NCBI RefSeq assembly: GCF_028858725.1
Contig: NC_084767.1
Span: 795,501-859,500, forward strand
Source of the DNA: Colius striatus
Taxonomy: Eukaryota > Chordata > Aves > Coliiformes > Coliidae
Direction: 5' to 3'
Length of the DNA stretch: 64,000 nucleotides
Numbering within the stretch: the first letter of the stretch is position 1; each line of letters begins with the position of its first letter. The notes under the pieces were generated by a model. The model worked only from the letters and a program-made list of their open reading frames with translations. It made no database searches and had not been told where the DNA came from. This document shows positions 1-11,010 of the stretch, piece by piece. The position numbers and the translations under genes were made by a program.

Positions 1-2427
1 TTTGGAGACCGTTGGGCTTTGCTATGATGGGGATATGTTTCCCCCCTCCCTGTATCATGAACAGTCATTCAAGTGCAACATCTCATTTGAGTCATGTTCC
101 CTAATGAATCTTCTTTATGTCTAGTTCAGCTCTGTGCTTCTGCCTCCTCAACTACACCCTTGGCTACGTTTTGGGCATGACCTCAAGTTCCTGCTGTCCA
201 GAGGTGAAGCTCCATGCCTAGCTGACAAGGTGGGTGCTACTCCAGAGCAATGCTGACATGCAGCATCCCAATGTTCAATCACTTCAGCTGCGAGATCCTT
301 TCCCTGTAGTGCTTTGTCTCATTCCATTTTCCCATATTCTCTTCCTCCTGACTGTCAGCCTTACAGGCAAAGCTGCCTCACTTCTTGCTGCAGTGAGGAA
401 GCGAGTGGTGCCAGAAAGTGGGGCTTGAATACTTGTTCCCCTGAACCCCCTTGTGGCATTTCCTCAGAGGTTGTAGTGTAGCTTCTCAGACACCTGGGCT
501 CTCATGGAGGAGGGTGGTAGGGTGTTGAGAGCTTTACACTTGAAATACATGACCTGAATGGATCACTGTCAAATTAAATTGCATCGGTGATGTGCACAGA
601 TAACTCTCCAAAACAGTCCCAGAACATCTGCTGTATCCTTATTCCTTGCTGCTGTCCTATAACCAGCTGACCCATCTCCTCATCATCGTTCAGTTCATGG
701 CACGGGATATAATGCCCTCTGGGAAGAGAGTGTCAGCTCCTGTTGCTGCCATATGGCAACTTCCAGCCACGCAGAACAGGCCCATTTCTATGGCCAGTGA
801 TGCACACAGGAGATACTTGGTCCTCCCTGTCCTGCATCTCAGAGTTTTAGTTTTCAATAGTAGGGACCTCAGAGAATGGAAAGGAATTGTGTCAGTGCTT
901 TACTCTGCTGTGAGAAACAATCAGTGCTCAGTAGTTGTGCTTGAGTCTAGTACTCTCTTAGCTAAAGACTTGCTGTGTTGGAGAGCTGAGGGAGACTGGG
1001 CTGGGGCATCAGGAACTGACCCCAGTGTCCTCAGTGCCTGCCTGGAGAGGTGCCTGGAGGCCTGTGCAATGAACCAGGATCTTTTTGTGTGGGACAGCAT
1101 CTTGCCATGTTACAGGAGTGTTGTCCCAACTCAGGGAGCTCTCAGTAGAAGAAGGCAAGACCAGAGGGCATCGCCTGCACGTTGTCAAGCTTTTTTAGGA
1201 GATATCAGGGACAAATGTTGAGGTGTGGACAAGGGCAGCACACCCCAGGGGAAGGGGAAAAGCTGTGTTGTTTGCATCCCCAAAGTGGTGAGTGTGGGCT
1301 CCCCTGCCAGCACAGTGAGATGTCATCCTGCCGAGGGAGGAGAGGCAGGAGGGCAGCTGCCAGCAGCAGCCTGGTGTGCAAGCGCTGGTTTTAGCGTCAG
1401 AGGGTATACTGGAAACTCCAGTGACACGAAGATGATGAATAACGCTGCTTAACCTCGTGTTTGCTGTCTGCCGCGAAACCCACAGAAGATTTCAAGCTCA
1501 CAACCAAGGGGGAATCTGCGCTGCCTCTTTAACGTGTTCGCACCGAGAAACGAGGCAACCAGCGGGTTGACCTGACGGGCTTAAAACTGCTCGTCTGTCT
1601 GCGGGCTGCCGCGGGAGGGCAGTGCAAGCCCAGGAACGCGGCGGTGGGTGCCTGCAGCCGCGCCTCTGCGCCGGGGCTGCTGGCGGGGCCGCAGCAGCCG
1701 CTCCCCCCTCCCAGTGACGCCTCCTCTGCAGGAGCTGGTTGTACTTGTCGGATACTGGAAGCGGGATTATGTCGTAGTGGGATGCAAAGATCACAAAAAT
1801 GGATTGTTTGGGGTTTTTCTTTTTCCTGGTTTGACGTGGAAATGGAACACGTCCGGCTGCCTGCAGGAGCTGTCCTGCAGCCCCCGGCAATGTTGATGGA
1901 AACCAGGCTTCAGCTCTCTGCTCCCCAGCAGAAAGGGCAGCACAGAGCACTGGGGAAACGCGAATGTAGATTTAATGGTTTTCTGGTTTAGAGATGTTGT
2001 GGAGCAGTCTGAGTGTACGGGGGAGAGAGCCTTAGGGTTTGCTTTGGGTTTTTTCCATTTGTTGGGTTTTTTTCCTTTATTTCCCCTGTATCCAATAAGG
2101 GACGACTGCACGGCTCTGCCAGTACTCAGTCTCACTTTGACAGAAGCTGGAGGTGCTTTCACGTCTCTTATCCCGGCAGACAGTGCTGGCTTCTGCCCTG
2201 AGTACCTCAAAGCCCCTTAATGTGCTTTTACTTGGTTGTTTTTGGAACTTTCTCCAAGATCTGTTCCCTTGACGTGTTGCAGCAAGGGCTGTGACTGCTG
2301 CAGCACCCTCGGCAGGGAGCACCAAGGTGCCCGTGGAGAAGGGCACAGACTTCCAGGCAGGGGAAGAGGAAAGTGTCAGGTAGCTGGAATGGCTCTGCTG
2401 CTTCTCCTACAACATCTATCTATCCAC
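1..2427. other. non-coding DNA, no gene seen
   Basis: No splice-linked or recognisable coding sequence was found. A short GC-richer patch lies around 1,550-1,740 and a T-rich patch around 2,040-2,110. The open frames present overlap on both strands and resemble no family. Confidence 0.5.
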
Positions 2428-2520
2428 CTGGGACAGTGGAAGGTGTCTCTGCTCATGGCAGGGTGTTGGAACTAAATGATCTTTAAAGTCCCTTCCAGCC
2501 CGGACCATTCAATAATTCTT
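2428..2520 (+). mobile_element. CR1 LINE 3'-end fragment
   Basis: The stretch from GGGACAGTGGAAGG through ATGATCTTTAAAGTCCCTTC to CCATTCAATAATTCTT matches the conserved 3' end of avian CR1 retrotransposons. These normally end in repeats like ATTCTATGATTCT. It is in sense orientation on the plus strand, diverged and severely 5'-truncated, with no coding part left. CR1 identity is from remembered consensus. Confidence 0.8.
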
Positions 2521-5390
2521 TGTATGGATACCAGGGACCAGAGAGCACAATGATGGGCACCACATTAGCAAACTCACTGGCTCAGGTTGTGATCACAAAG
2601 CAGAGAGGAGGCTCTGAGTCCAAGCAGCGTGTGCAAGTGTGTGGGTTGTCCATCTTTAGCAGAGGGCGAGTGGCGGTTTGTATCCAGTGGTCCTGCAGCC
2701 AGCTCGCTCCCAGCTCAGTTTGGTGTTCAGGTTTCAGCAGGCAGCCCTGAGCAATCTCACCTCTTTGATGTACAAATTGTTGGGGTGGGATGGGATGGGA
2801 AAAAAGGGTATCACATCCAGCCTCTCTGCACAGATATGTGGGAGAAATAGCCCAGCACCTTCCCAGCTCTGCCTTGCCACAGAGGACAGCCAAGATCCCT
2901 GTAGGTACCCCAACCAGGACTGGTAAGCAATTCCCGGTCCAGTCTGCCCTTGAAGGATCCCTGTACCCTGCAGGCTGGTGTTCTTACACACCCACCTTCC
3001 CAACAGAGCCAGGTTGTTTGATCTTTTCCCAGAATTTCCACTGGTTTGCCAGCCATAAGCCTTGACTCCCACATGAAAAGCAGAGCCCTTGGTGCACTGC
3101 TGCTGGCTTTGACTCACCTCAGCCCTCTCTGTCTATTTTCCTGGAATAAAAAGTAGGTCAAAGGCTGTTTTTTGGCACAGTGGAGTCTGGGTACAGACAA
3201 AGCTTTTCTGATTAGACTAACACAAACCACGATGCTGGGGAGCTGCTGGCCCTCACCAGGCTATTTCTTGTCCATCTCTTCTCTTGCTGATTCTGTTTTC
3301 CCCACTCCTCCCTGCTACTTTCCTGCCCCAAGTCCTTCATGTGCTCCCCAAAGCAGCCAACAAAGACATCTCCACAAGGGCCTTCCCACCTGTCCTTGTC
3401 ACATTCCTAGAAATAGGAGCTTAAAAGGTCATTGGGTGTGGAATCATTTGGGTTTAGCCCTAAGCAGATGGCTTGGTTCCTGGATGCTTTGTAGCGTGAG
3501 TTGTTGAAGGCAGCAGCCCAGGCTCAAGTCTGAGTCAAGCTGCTGAGCTTCAGTGCAAGACCTGCCCTTCTGCTCTGTCACACACAGGGCTGAAGCAGTG
3601 GAAGCTGAACAGTGAAGGTGAGCAGAGGAGGGAGTTTGAGGCTGACACAAGCTTTGTGCACCAGTTCACATTCTTTTTCCAGCTTCTCACTTTGGGAAGG
3701 AGGTTGTGGCCAAGGCAGTTAAAGCAGACTCTGTCCCTCAGACCCCATGGCTGCTCCTGCAGGTCACTTACAGGCCATGAGAATTTTGTCAAGGTAGCTA
3801 CAGTCTAAAGAAGCAAAAATACTAATTCCTTGTCCTCTCAATTCATCAGCTTTCAGGTGCTGGTAGTGCCATAAATTCCCCTACTTCTCTGGTTACTGTA
3901 AAGTCTTTCAGGGTGGTCAGGACATGAATCACTCACACAAAGGAACAAGCAGGGAAGAAGGAAGCTTTGCAAGCAAGGACCTTCTCTGGTTCAGGATCTG
4001 TCACAAGCAATCAGTGAGGCTCCAAGCCCCTGCTCCTGCCTGGCAGCCCCTCGGCTCCAGCCTCTCAGGTAACTGCCTCCCTCTTCTCTCACCAGTAAAT
4101 CTCCTCCCAGCCTGTGCTTCCAGCTCATGCTCCAGCAGGTCCGTGGCCCCCCTGATCTGAACAGAGTGTCTGATTGTATCTACCACTTGCCCTGAGCTGA
4201 TCCTCCAACAGACAGCCCTGGCTCTCAATCAGCTTCCATCCTGGACCTTAAATCCAGCTGCTGTGTGGGACACAAGTGGGCTGCTCTGCCACCTCACACC
4301 ATCCAGCTTCACCTGAGGGCTGTGCTGAGAGATTGTGGCAGAAGATCATCCGAAATTTGGCAGCAAACTGTCATCACTGCCAGAGAAGACGCTTGCAGAT
4401 GAGATTGCTCCACCACTGAGGACAAGAATAGGTCATTCTACAGAAAGCCATCTGGAGCACCTTTGCTAACCCCAGAGCAAGCACATGAGCCTTGTGAGAG
4501 GAGTAAATACTTTTCCCAATGTCTTGCACTGGGAAAAGGGCTTTCATGCAGTGAAGCAACAAAGGCTGGCTTTGGAGACAGATGGCCATGAGGTGGATGG
4601 AGAGTTTGTCCATTGTTTGAAGGATGATCTTGGGAAGGCTGGCCCAGGGTGCAGTGCTCTTGGTCTTCTCCCAGCACAGGCAGCTAGGTGGAGAAATACA
4701 TCCCAGGCAGAGTTTAGTGCTAACAGACCCACACAGGGACAGCCAGCAGGGTGAAAACCTGGAGAGTCTGGGTTTGTTATAAAAAAGAAAACAGCTATGA
4801 AATGGAAATGCATCTTATTTTTCAGATGAGTCTCACAGTCACGTGACTCCAGAAGCATGCAGATTTGAGGAAGAACTATTGAATGTCATGAACTTTGCAG
4901 CTGAGGGGGCCTCTGCTGGACAGAAAACCTTCCCACCTGAGCAATACTCCCAGGAGACAGTCAGACTTAGGAGCCAGCAACAGGGCTGAGAGGCTCCGAG
5001 TGTAGGGAGAGGATCAAAAAGCTCCCCTGGTAGTAAATCTTTCACCTGCCATGTTACTCACTGGGGCTTGTGACCATTCCTCCGAGGTCGGCTCTGGGTC
5101 AGGATTTCTCCTGTCTCTTTAGCCCCCAAACCTGGAGATTTTTGTCTTATCTTTGACGCCATCTTGACACCGAAAACAAATTATGACCCAATTACCCTTA
5201 CTGAGAGGGGCTGGGGCTACCTTAAGTGGCCAGATCAGGCGCTTCCTTAAGAGTGGGTAATTTGGGGTGGGGAGGGGGGCAAGGGCTGGCCGGGCCCCCT
5301 GGCATGGGGCTGCCCTTGCCCCCTTGCTTGGCATGTCAGGAGCGGACATCCCACACCAGCGCATCACACCCTCTCCCCACCAGCACAGTG
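2521..5390. other. non-coding DNA, no gene seen
   Basis: Unique-looking sequence of moderate G+C. No frame on either strand resembles a known protein and no convincing exon, RNA gene or repeat was recognised. Confidence 0.45.
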
Positions 5391-6950
5391 TCTGCGGGTT
5401 CCCCCCTGCCCCATGCCTCCCTCAGCGCCGTGTCACCGCCTGGGACCCGGCCAGAGAGGCCCCATGACAGGAGGCAGCAGCCCTGGCCCTGGCCGTGACC
5501 TTCGGGGCGACCTTGAGCGAGTCCCTGCCGGGGCTGGGGACCGGCCGTGCCTCTCCTCCGGAGCGGGGCCGTTTCTGTGCTCACCCCAAGGAAACCGCCA
5601 GCGGCAGCATCATGACCAAACTGCCCTAAAAACCGACCTGAAACTGTAAAAATCCCTTTTCCTTCCTGTCTTTCGGTGACACCAGGACGCAGTCTGCTCT
5701 GCCTTTCTTGTCCAGGGCTGGACCACCCGCCGCCGTTTTCGCGGCCGCGTCTGCAGCCCGGCGCCCTGCGGGAGCTGCTGCCCCAGTGCCTTCGCCCGGG
5801 CAGGCGCTGCCGGGTGCGTGCGGAGCCGAGCCCGTTCCAGCATCCAGCGCAGGGGCCGCGCAGTGCAGCTGGGCACAAATACCGGCCGCTCGCCTGGCGT
5901 TGCAGGTTTGCTGCGGGTACCCGGGAGCTCCCCGGCGAGCGGCCGGCTGGGCCGGGGTGTTTCCTTCTCCTTTTTTTTTCTCTTCAGATTGGTATTTTAT
6001 TTGGCTCCATACTGTCTACCGAGCTGTCCAGTGTAACCCTTCCCTTGCTGCTTCTGAGATAAGAGTAGGCTCCCCCGAGATCAGATAAACAGGCCCATAA
6101 ATACCTACAACAACAACAAGCAGGGTCTGGGCTTGGCAGGAAGGGGGAAAGGGGGAAAAAAAAGGAGGTGGTGGGAAGGAGTAATTTCTTTGCACACCAA
6201 ACCCCGGGGGTGAGGAGTGCGGGGTGTCCCTCTGCCCCCGGCGCTCGCCCCTTGGCCAGGCAGAGGGGTGAAGGGTCAAGTAGGGCAGGCAGCAGGGTGG
6301 CCGCGTCCCCTCCACGGTCCCTCGTGGGTGGACCCCGGCGGCGGGGGACGCGGCACGTATGGTGCTGCCCCGCGGCCAAGCGATCCCTGCGTGCGTGAGC
6401 TTCTGTCCGGGAGCTGCAGCCTGCGTGCCGGGTGCGCGCCGCTGCCCAGCCGCATCAAGTTCACGGCAGGGTCGAGCCGTTGGTATGTGCAAAGCCACCT
6501 CCTCTAGCCGATGGGCTAGGCTCTCAGGTGGCCAAAAATTCAAAGTCACTGGCCAAATCACTCTTCTTCTACCCGGGTCTGGTGCAGCCGGTACCGGGAG
6601 CTGCCTCTGTCTGCTGCGGGCTATCGGGACGGCTCTCCCGGCCGCTCAGGTCTGCTGCCTGAGGAGGAGAGGCTGCTGCTGTGCAGAACTCACACTCTCC
6701 CGCAGCTCCTCTCCCTTTGGGGGTGAAGGGGGAAACCTCATCCAGGCTCAGCATCGACACCCCTTCCCATCCCGGCAGCGGCACAGCCGGGGCGGGACGG
6801 GGCTCGCCGCTCGCAAAGACACCCGTCCGAAGCCTGAGCTTTGGGAGCGCTGAAGCCAGGCGGTACAGGAAACGTTTAGCGGTGTTTTGGGGCTTTTTCA
6901 CTCCCAAAACGCTGAGACAATCTCGTAGGGAAAAAAAATCTCCTCCCTAG
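5391..6950. other. CpG-rich block 3' of HAND1
   Basis: CG-dense DNA about 2-3.5 kb beyond the HAND1 3' end, interrupted by an AT-richer gap at about 5,970-6,190. That gap contains two WGATAR GATA-factor motifs (AGATAAG 6057-6063 and AGATAA 6083-6088). The block has long open frames on several frames and both strands, a side effect of composition; none is recognisable. It could be a regulatory island or the promoter of an unseen non-coding RNA. Confidence 0.45.
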
Positions 6951-8439
6951 ACAAGGAAAAACCTCTGCAGACGTGGAAACGGAGGGCGTTTTCACTGGCA
7001 AAATCGCGAAGGGGAGAGGGAGGCTGATGTGGGGGATTCCTTCCCCAGAAGTTCGCAGCCAGCAGGTACCGCCAGCAGAAACTTGTGGTAAGACAAGCCC
7101 CAGTCCTGCGGGTGCGGCCAGGACAGGAATAAAACCAACCAGGAAACCCAGCAGGAATAAAAACAACCTGAGATTTTCAGTGGGGTAGGGAAGCGTCCCC
7201 AGACTGCAAACGGTGTTCCAGACAGAGCCCGGTGTGCCGGGACCCAGGGCATGGACTGCTGTGTGGGGTCCTTACACAGCGCAGCAAGTCCCCGGTCCCC
7301 CTGTAACCCTTTCTCCCATCCGATGCCGGGGCAGCTGCGGGTGGTGCCGTGAGGATGTGAGGGTGCGGGCTGGCACACGAAAACAGCACCGTGGCTGGAC
7401 ACATTTATGAGGCGCTGGATTATGGTGCTAGGGATGGCTTGGGAGCATTTCCATTAAAACCCAGCCCTTTAAGGGATTGTGAAACTTAGCCATAAAGTAG
7501 GATATCTGAGGCCGATTTTCTGTGCATTTTCTCTTTTTTCGCCTTGAATGTTTTCGGGTTTAGAAATGCCTCGTTCCAGCTTCACTCAAGGACTCCGTAC
7601 TACCCTAAACTTTTTGTAGCCTGTGCAAAACAATACCACTGCGGGCACTGATCTGCTCAGGCAGTCCATTTTCATCTCAGCCTCGAACTAAGAGATCAGA
7701 AAACAGAACAGGGGCTGGGCAGGCAGCCGTGCAGCGGCTCTAGAGGGATGAACGGCTGGTTCACACAGCCTGATCGTTCTGTGAGCTTTAATTATGCCGG
7801 CCACCACCTCCCCCCACCCTTCATGGTTTGTGTGTCCATCCATCTGTATTTGCACACACGCACAAAGCGGTTATAAAACCAGGGCTGCTTCCCCACGGAC
7901 GAGTTGGTCTATCGTTGGTGTGTGTGGCTGCACATGCACAGATTGATCGACACGTCAGCAATTTATGGATGTCGCATCATTATTTCTATTCATTTAGTCG
8001 TAAGCAAAAACTTGGCTCAAAAGGGAAAATTTAGTGCTCTCAACTGAGCCCTCAGATTAACCCAAGAACGTGTGGCTCCTGTTCCCCGTGCTGGTTTTCT
8101 TTGCCCTGAGCAGCCGGCCGAGGGTCAGGGTTTATCCTGGTGTCTCGGGGAACGGCGGCACGGCCAGGCTGGCACGGCAGGATCAGGCCCAGAGCCCCTG
8201 CACGCACCCCTCTGAAGCCACCCTGCAATAACAGAGTTGTGTGTGTACACGGTAAGGAAACGAGAAGTCGGGTTTCGTTATTAAGGATTATCACCTGAGG
8301 TGACAGAGACGACTCTGGGCTGTGTGAGCGTTGGTATGGCTGAGGCTGGTGGCATCTGTCGTGTTCGGACGGTGAGGAGAGGGGGTTGCTCCTTCTAAAA
8401 CACGGCCGAGGCAACACCTAAGAAGGGATGCCCGTGAGA
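6951..8439. other. non-coding DNA, no gene seen
   Basis: Mixed-composition sequence. An AT-richer part at about 7,400-8,040 has a unique, regulatory look but no recognised exon or repeat. Confidence 0.4.
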
Positions 8440-8853
8440 AATCGCTGCCGATGCCAGAGCCGTGTGTCTGGGCAGAGCCGGGGAGCCGGGCCCTGGTTCT
8501 CCACGTAGCAGCAATAAAACTGGGGCTCCACAGCTCTGGGTGCTTGAGCCATCCAGCTGCTGTAACGGCCTGATCCTGCCCTTCTTCCCCAAGCCGAACA
8601 CAAGGCTGGTGCCTCTAGCAGCTCTTCTGGGTCGAGAGGGAAGGAGTGGGAGGGCAGGGAAAGCGTTTGTGCCTGGGGCAGACCGCGAGTGCACATTCCA
8701 AGCTCTGCCAAGCCCCGGCGTGAGCCAGCATAAAGCAATCCCAAAGCGTCCCCCGGAGCTGCCCCAGCCCCGCGGAAACCCCCTGCTCGCGTGGGGGGAA
8801 ATGATTGCAGAGGGGTCCCGAGTCCCGCGGGATTCGGGCCGGAGGGCAGCGGG

Positions 8854-8901
8854 GCCGGGGAAGGACGAGGGCTCGGAGCCGGGGAAGGACGAGGGCTCGG
8901 A
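8854..8901. repeat. 24-bp tandem duplication just 3' of HAND1
   Basis: Two back-to-back identical 24-bp units (8854-8877 and 8878-8901), each beginning GCCGGGGAAGG and ending GGGCTCGGA. They lie just beyond the poly(A) signals of HAND1. Confidence 0.9.
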
Positions 8902-8914
8902 GCCGAGGCTGGTT

Positions 8915-9463
8915 GCGTCAAATTTACATTTTATTTTCTTTTCTTTATTAATTATTCCGTTTTAAATACGTGGTGTGGCGCGCCCGGCCCCTCGGGAAGT
9001 GGTCATGCAGATCTGAGGTAGAAAACCCGGCACAGGAGCGTTCCTAAATGCACCTCTAGGTAGTTTCACCGCAGCCACACGTCGGGCAGGCAGCGGACAG
9101 GGATCGGGACGGGGACGGCTCGTATTTACAACAGCAAACGAATCAAACTGTTTCAGCCCGGCCCGGGAGGACAGGAGCCGCCGGTCGCTGCTGACAGCGG
9201 GAAGGAGCAACGATTACTGCAAACGGGGAAAGGAGCACGGGGAGGGGTGTGGAAATAGCGCGGCCGGTCCTCGGTGCCGACGGGGTGGGCAGGATCCGGC
9301 CCCGCAAGGCGCCCGTCGCTCGTCTCCCGCGGAGCATCCGTCTCGGCCGGGAAGAGCCGGGCCGGACTCCGCACCCTGCGCCTGGATGGGCTCTGGGGGC
9401 CGGGCCGGGCTCTCTCCGCCATTGCACATGGAGGGCGAGCGGGGAACGCCGTCGGGGCAGCCC
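8915..9463 (-). other. HAND1: HAND1 3' UTR and poly(A) signals
   Basis: From the TGA at 9466-9464 the minus strand runs through about 550 nt to two canonical AATAAA hexamers, at 8949-8944 and 8935-8930 (seen as TTTATT on the plus strand). The sequence switches from GC-rich to AT-rich there, as is usual for a 3' end. The UTR carries CTACCTCA (9021-9014), a complementary match to the let-7 seed. The cleavage point is inferred at about 10-30 nt beyond the signals; the exact end is not visible. Confidence 0.75.
8944..8949 (-). terminator. HAND1: HAND1 polyadenylation signal AATAAA (proximal)
   Basis: AATAAA on the minus strand, about 515 nt 3' of the HAND1 stop codon, with a second AATAAA at 8935-8930. 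The pair lies in an A/T-rich patch just outside the GC-rich gene body. Confidence 0.7.
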
Positions 9464-10604
9464 TCAGGGGTTCAGTTCCAGAGCCCAGACCTGCTGGGGC
9501 CAACCCGTGCGGCCCTTCAGCTTCTTCTCGCCGTGGCCCAAAGGCTGCGAGTAGACCTCGGGCTGCTGCGGGAGAGGAGACGGAGAACGGAGGGGTCAGG
9601 AGCGGAGTGGAGGATCCGGGGCCGTCCTCCCGCACCTTGCGCCCGCCTCGGGGCTGCAGCCGAGCCCCGCGGCTCCCAGCAGCTTTTATCAGCCCGAAGG
9701 TAAAGAGGGTTTTTTCCGAGGTCCCCACCCTCCCATCCCGCTTGCTGCAGCAGTGGGAGAAGCAGCCGCCCTTGCTCCTAAGGCGCCCGTTCGCACTCGT
9801 CCCGGGCCAGCGGCCGGGAGCGGGGGAGGCTCAGCCGCCGGCCCCAGCGCTTCGTCCCTCGGGGAGAGCGCCTGGGAGCCCGCCTAGCCCGTCGGGGCCC
9901 CTCGGGGAAACGCGGGGACGGCTTTTCTCCGCCGAAGTGCCTCCCACGGCTGGTTTAGAGGGTTCTAAATTTTTAAGCTAGGGGGGGAAAAAAAGGCTTC
10001 AGCGAGGACGGGAAGAGTTGTTTTTTATCCTCGGCCGCGGGGCTCTCCCCGCGCTCCCAGCCCGAGCAGAGCGGGGGCAGAGGGATCCCGGCCCGCCTCT
10101 TACCGTCTCTCGTTTCCTCTTGTTCTCCCTGCCGTCGGCCTTCTTGAGCTCGGCTTTGAAGCCCTCGGTGTCCCCGGGCTGGCTGTCCTTGGCCAGCACC
10201 TCCATCAGGTAGGCGATGTAGCTGGTGGCCAGGCGCAGGGTCTTGATCTTGGAGAGCTTGGTGTCGGCGGGCACGTTGGGGATGCACTCCCGCAGCTCGG
10301 CGAAGGCGCTGTTGATGCTTTCCGTCCTCCGTCGCTCTTTCTTGGGTCCGCCGACCCCTTTCCGCCGACCCAGGCGACCGCTGAGAGCCTCCAGCCGCCC
10401 CTGGCCGGCCGGTCCGTACTCGGCGGGGCCGTAGCCAGGGCTTTGCCCGGCGAGCTCAGGGGTCACCTCGGCCGGGTTGAGCACCCAGCCGGGGAAGTAG
10501 CCGCGTTCCTGGTGACACCGGGCCGGTCCGAAGAGGAAAGGGTCGTGCAGCACGTGGTGGTGGTGATGATGGTGGTGGTGCTGGTAGCCCCCTACCAGGT
10601 TCAT
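9464..10604 (-). CDS. HAND1: HAND1 (eHAND) basic helix-loop-helix transcription factor, two coding exons
   Basis: The coding sequence joins 10604..10104 (exon 1, 167 codons) to 9565..9464 (exon 2, 33 codons plus TGA), giving 200 residues, about the family length. Exon 1 starts MNLVGGYQ, then nine histidines (9-17) and the HDPFLFGP segment. The bHLH follows: basic region around residues 80-93 (RRKG...KKERRR), helix 1 with [16 protein letters not shown] (94-109), loop [10 protein letters not shown], and helix 2 [20 protein letters not shown] (121-140). Thr94 and Ser96 match the helix-1 phosphorylation sites known in mammalian HAND1. Exon 1 ends at ACG followed by GTAAGA (phase 0). Exon 2 encodes [10 protein letters not shown] and the conserved tail [20 protein letters not shown]1 dimerises with E-proteins or HAND2, binds E-box/D-box DNA in the nucleus, and is needed for heart, yolk-sac mesoderm and neural-crest development. 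The start context is good (A at -3). Family identity is seen directly; roles are family knowledge. Confidence 0.97.
9566..10103 (-). other. HAND1: HAND1 intron 1 (538 bp)
   Basis: On the minus strand the donor GTAAGA lies directly after codon 167 (10103 downward). The acceptor is a pyrimidine-rich stretch ending CCCGCAG before CAG CCC GAG. The intron is phase 0 and sits after the bHLH and the basic KRKRE motif, as in other vertebrate HAND1 genes. A second CAG follows at once (NAGNAG), so one Gln at the junction may be optional. No other feature was seen inside this GC-rich intron. Confidence 0.9.
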
Positions 10605-10827
10605 GGTCGGCGCCGCTGGCCCCGGGGGCCGCGATCAGCAGCACACCGTGGCCGCGGCGAGCGGCCGGGAGGCGCCCATGGCCCGGGGAGAGCGGCTCCG
10701 GCGTGAGGCTGCCAAGGCGGTGGCTGGCGCTGGGGTCTGGGTTGGTGCGGTTGGGGTTTAGGGTTCGGAGTTTGTTGTTTGTTGAGGTTTGAGCCGGTTT
10801 TGTTGGTTTTGGGTTTTTTTTAACCCC
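10605..10827 (-). other. HAND1: HAND1 5' UTR (start inferred from TATA box)
   Basis: The leader runs from an inferred start near 10827 (about 30 nt downstream of the TATA box) to the ATG at 10604. Its first 80-90 nt read on the mRNA as a C/A/T-rich, G-poor stretch with AAC and CAA runs. The remainder is very GC-rich. It contains a single upstream ATG (10679). The transcription start is inferred, not seen. Confidence 0.65.
10635..10679 (-). other. upstream ORF in the HAND1 leader (14 codons)
   Basis: The only ATG upstream of the HAND1 start in the inferred leader lies at 10679-10677 in a GCCATGG context (G at -3, G at +4), close to the Kozak optimum. It opens a 14-residue frame, MGASRPLAAATVCC, ending at TGA 10637-10635, 30 nt before the main ATG. 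Such short uORFs commonly reduce translation of the main frame and rely on reinitiation. The sequence is seen directly; a regulatory effect is inferred. Confidence 0.6.
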
Positions 10828-11010
10828 TTCTGGAGCCTCCCAGCCCTGCCCTTATATAGGCCCGGGCCCCCCCTCCAGCCGCGGAGCCAATGGGCAGGGG
10901 AGGATGCTCGGGGGCCCCGGGGGGAGCGGGGCAGCGGAGGGGGCGTGCGCCGCGCTGTTGACTCCGTTTATTTGGGCCCACACCTCCGCTGTTTGCTCTC
11001 GCCTCCCGAT
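10828..11010 (-). promoter_or_regulatory. HAND1: HAND1 core and proximal promoter
   Basis: Read on the minus strand, a TATA box TATATAAG lies at 10858-10851, and a CCAAT motif (plus-strand orientation) lies at 10887-10891. At 10979-10985 the plus strand reads CACACCT, the T-box core (AGGTGTG on the minus strand), about 125 bp upstream of the TATA box. An AAATAAAC FOX-like motif sits next to it (10967-10974). T-box factors are known cardiac regulators, so the placement fits HAND1, but binding is inferred from the motif only. Confidence 0.7.

Noticed and set aside
10456-10644. A second upstream frame overlapping the HAND1 start
   Set aside because: Its first codon is GTG, not ATG, so there is no reason to expect initiation there.
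10741-10760. Telomere-like GGTTTAGGG word in the HAND1 leader
   Set aside because: Only one TTAGGG unit is present; not an interstitial telomeric repeat.
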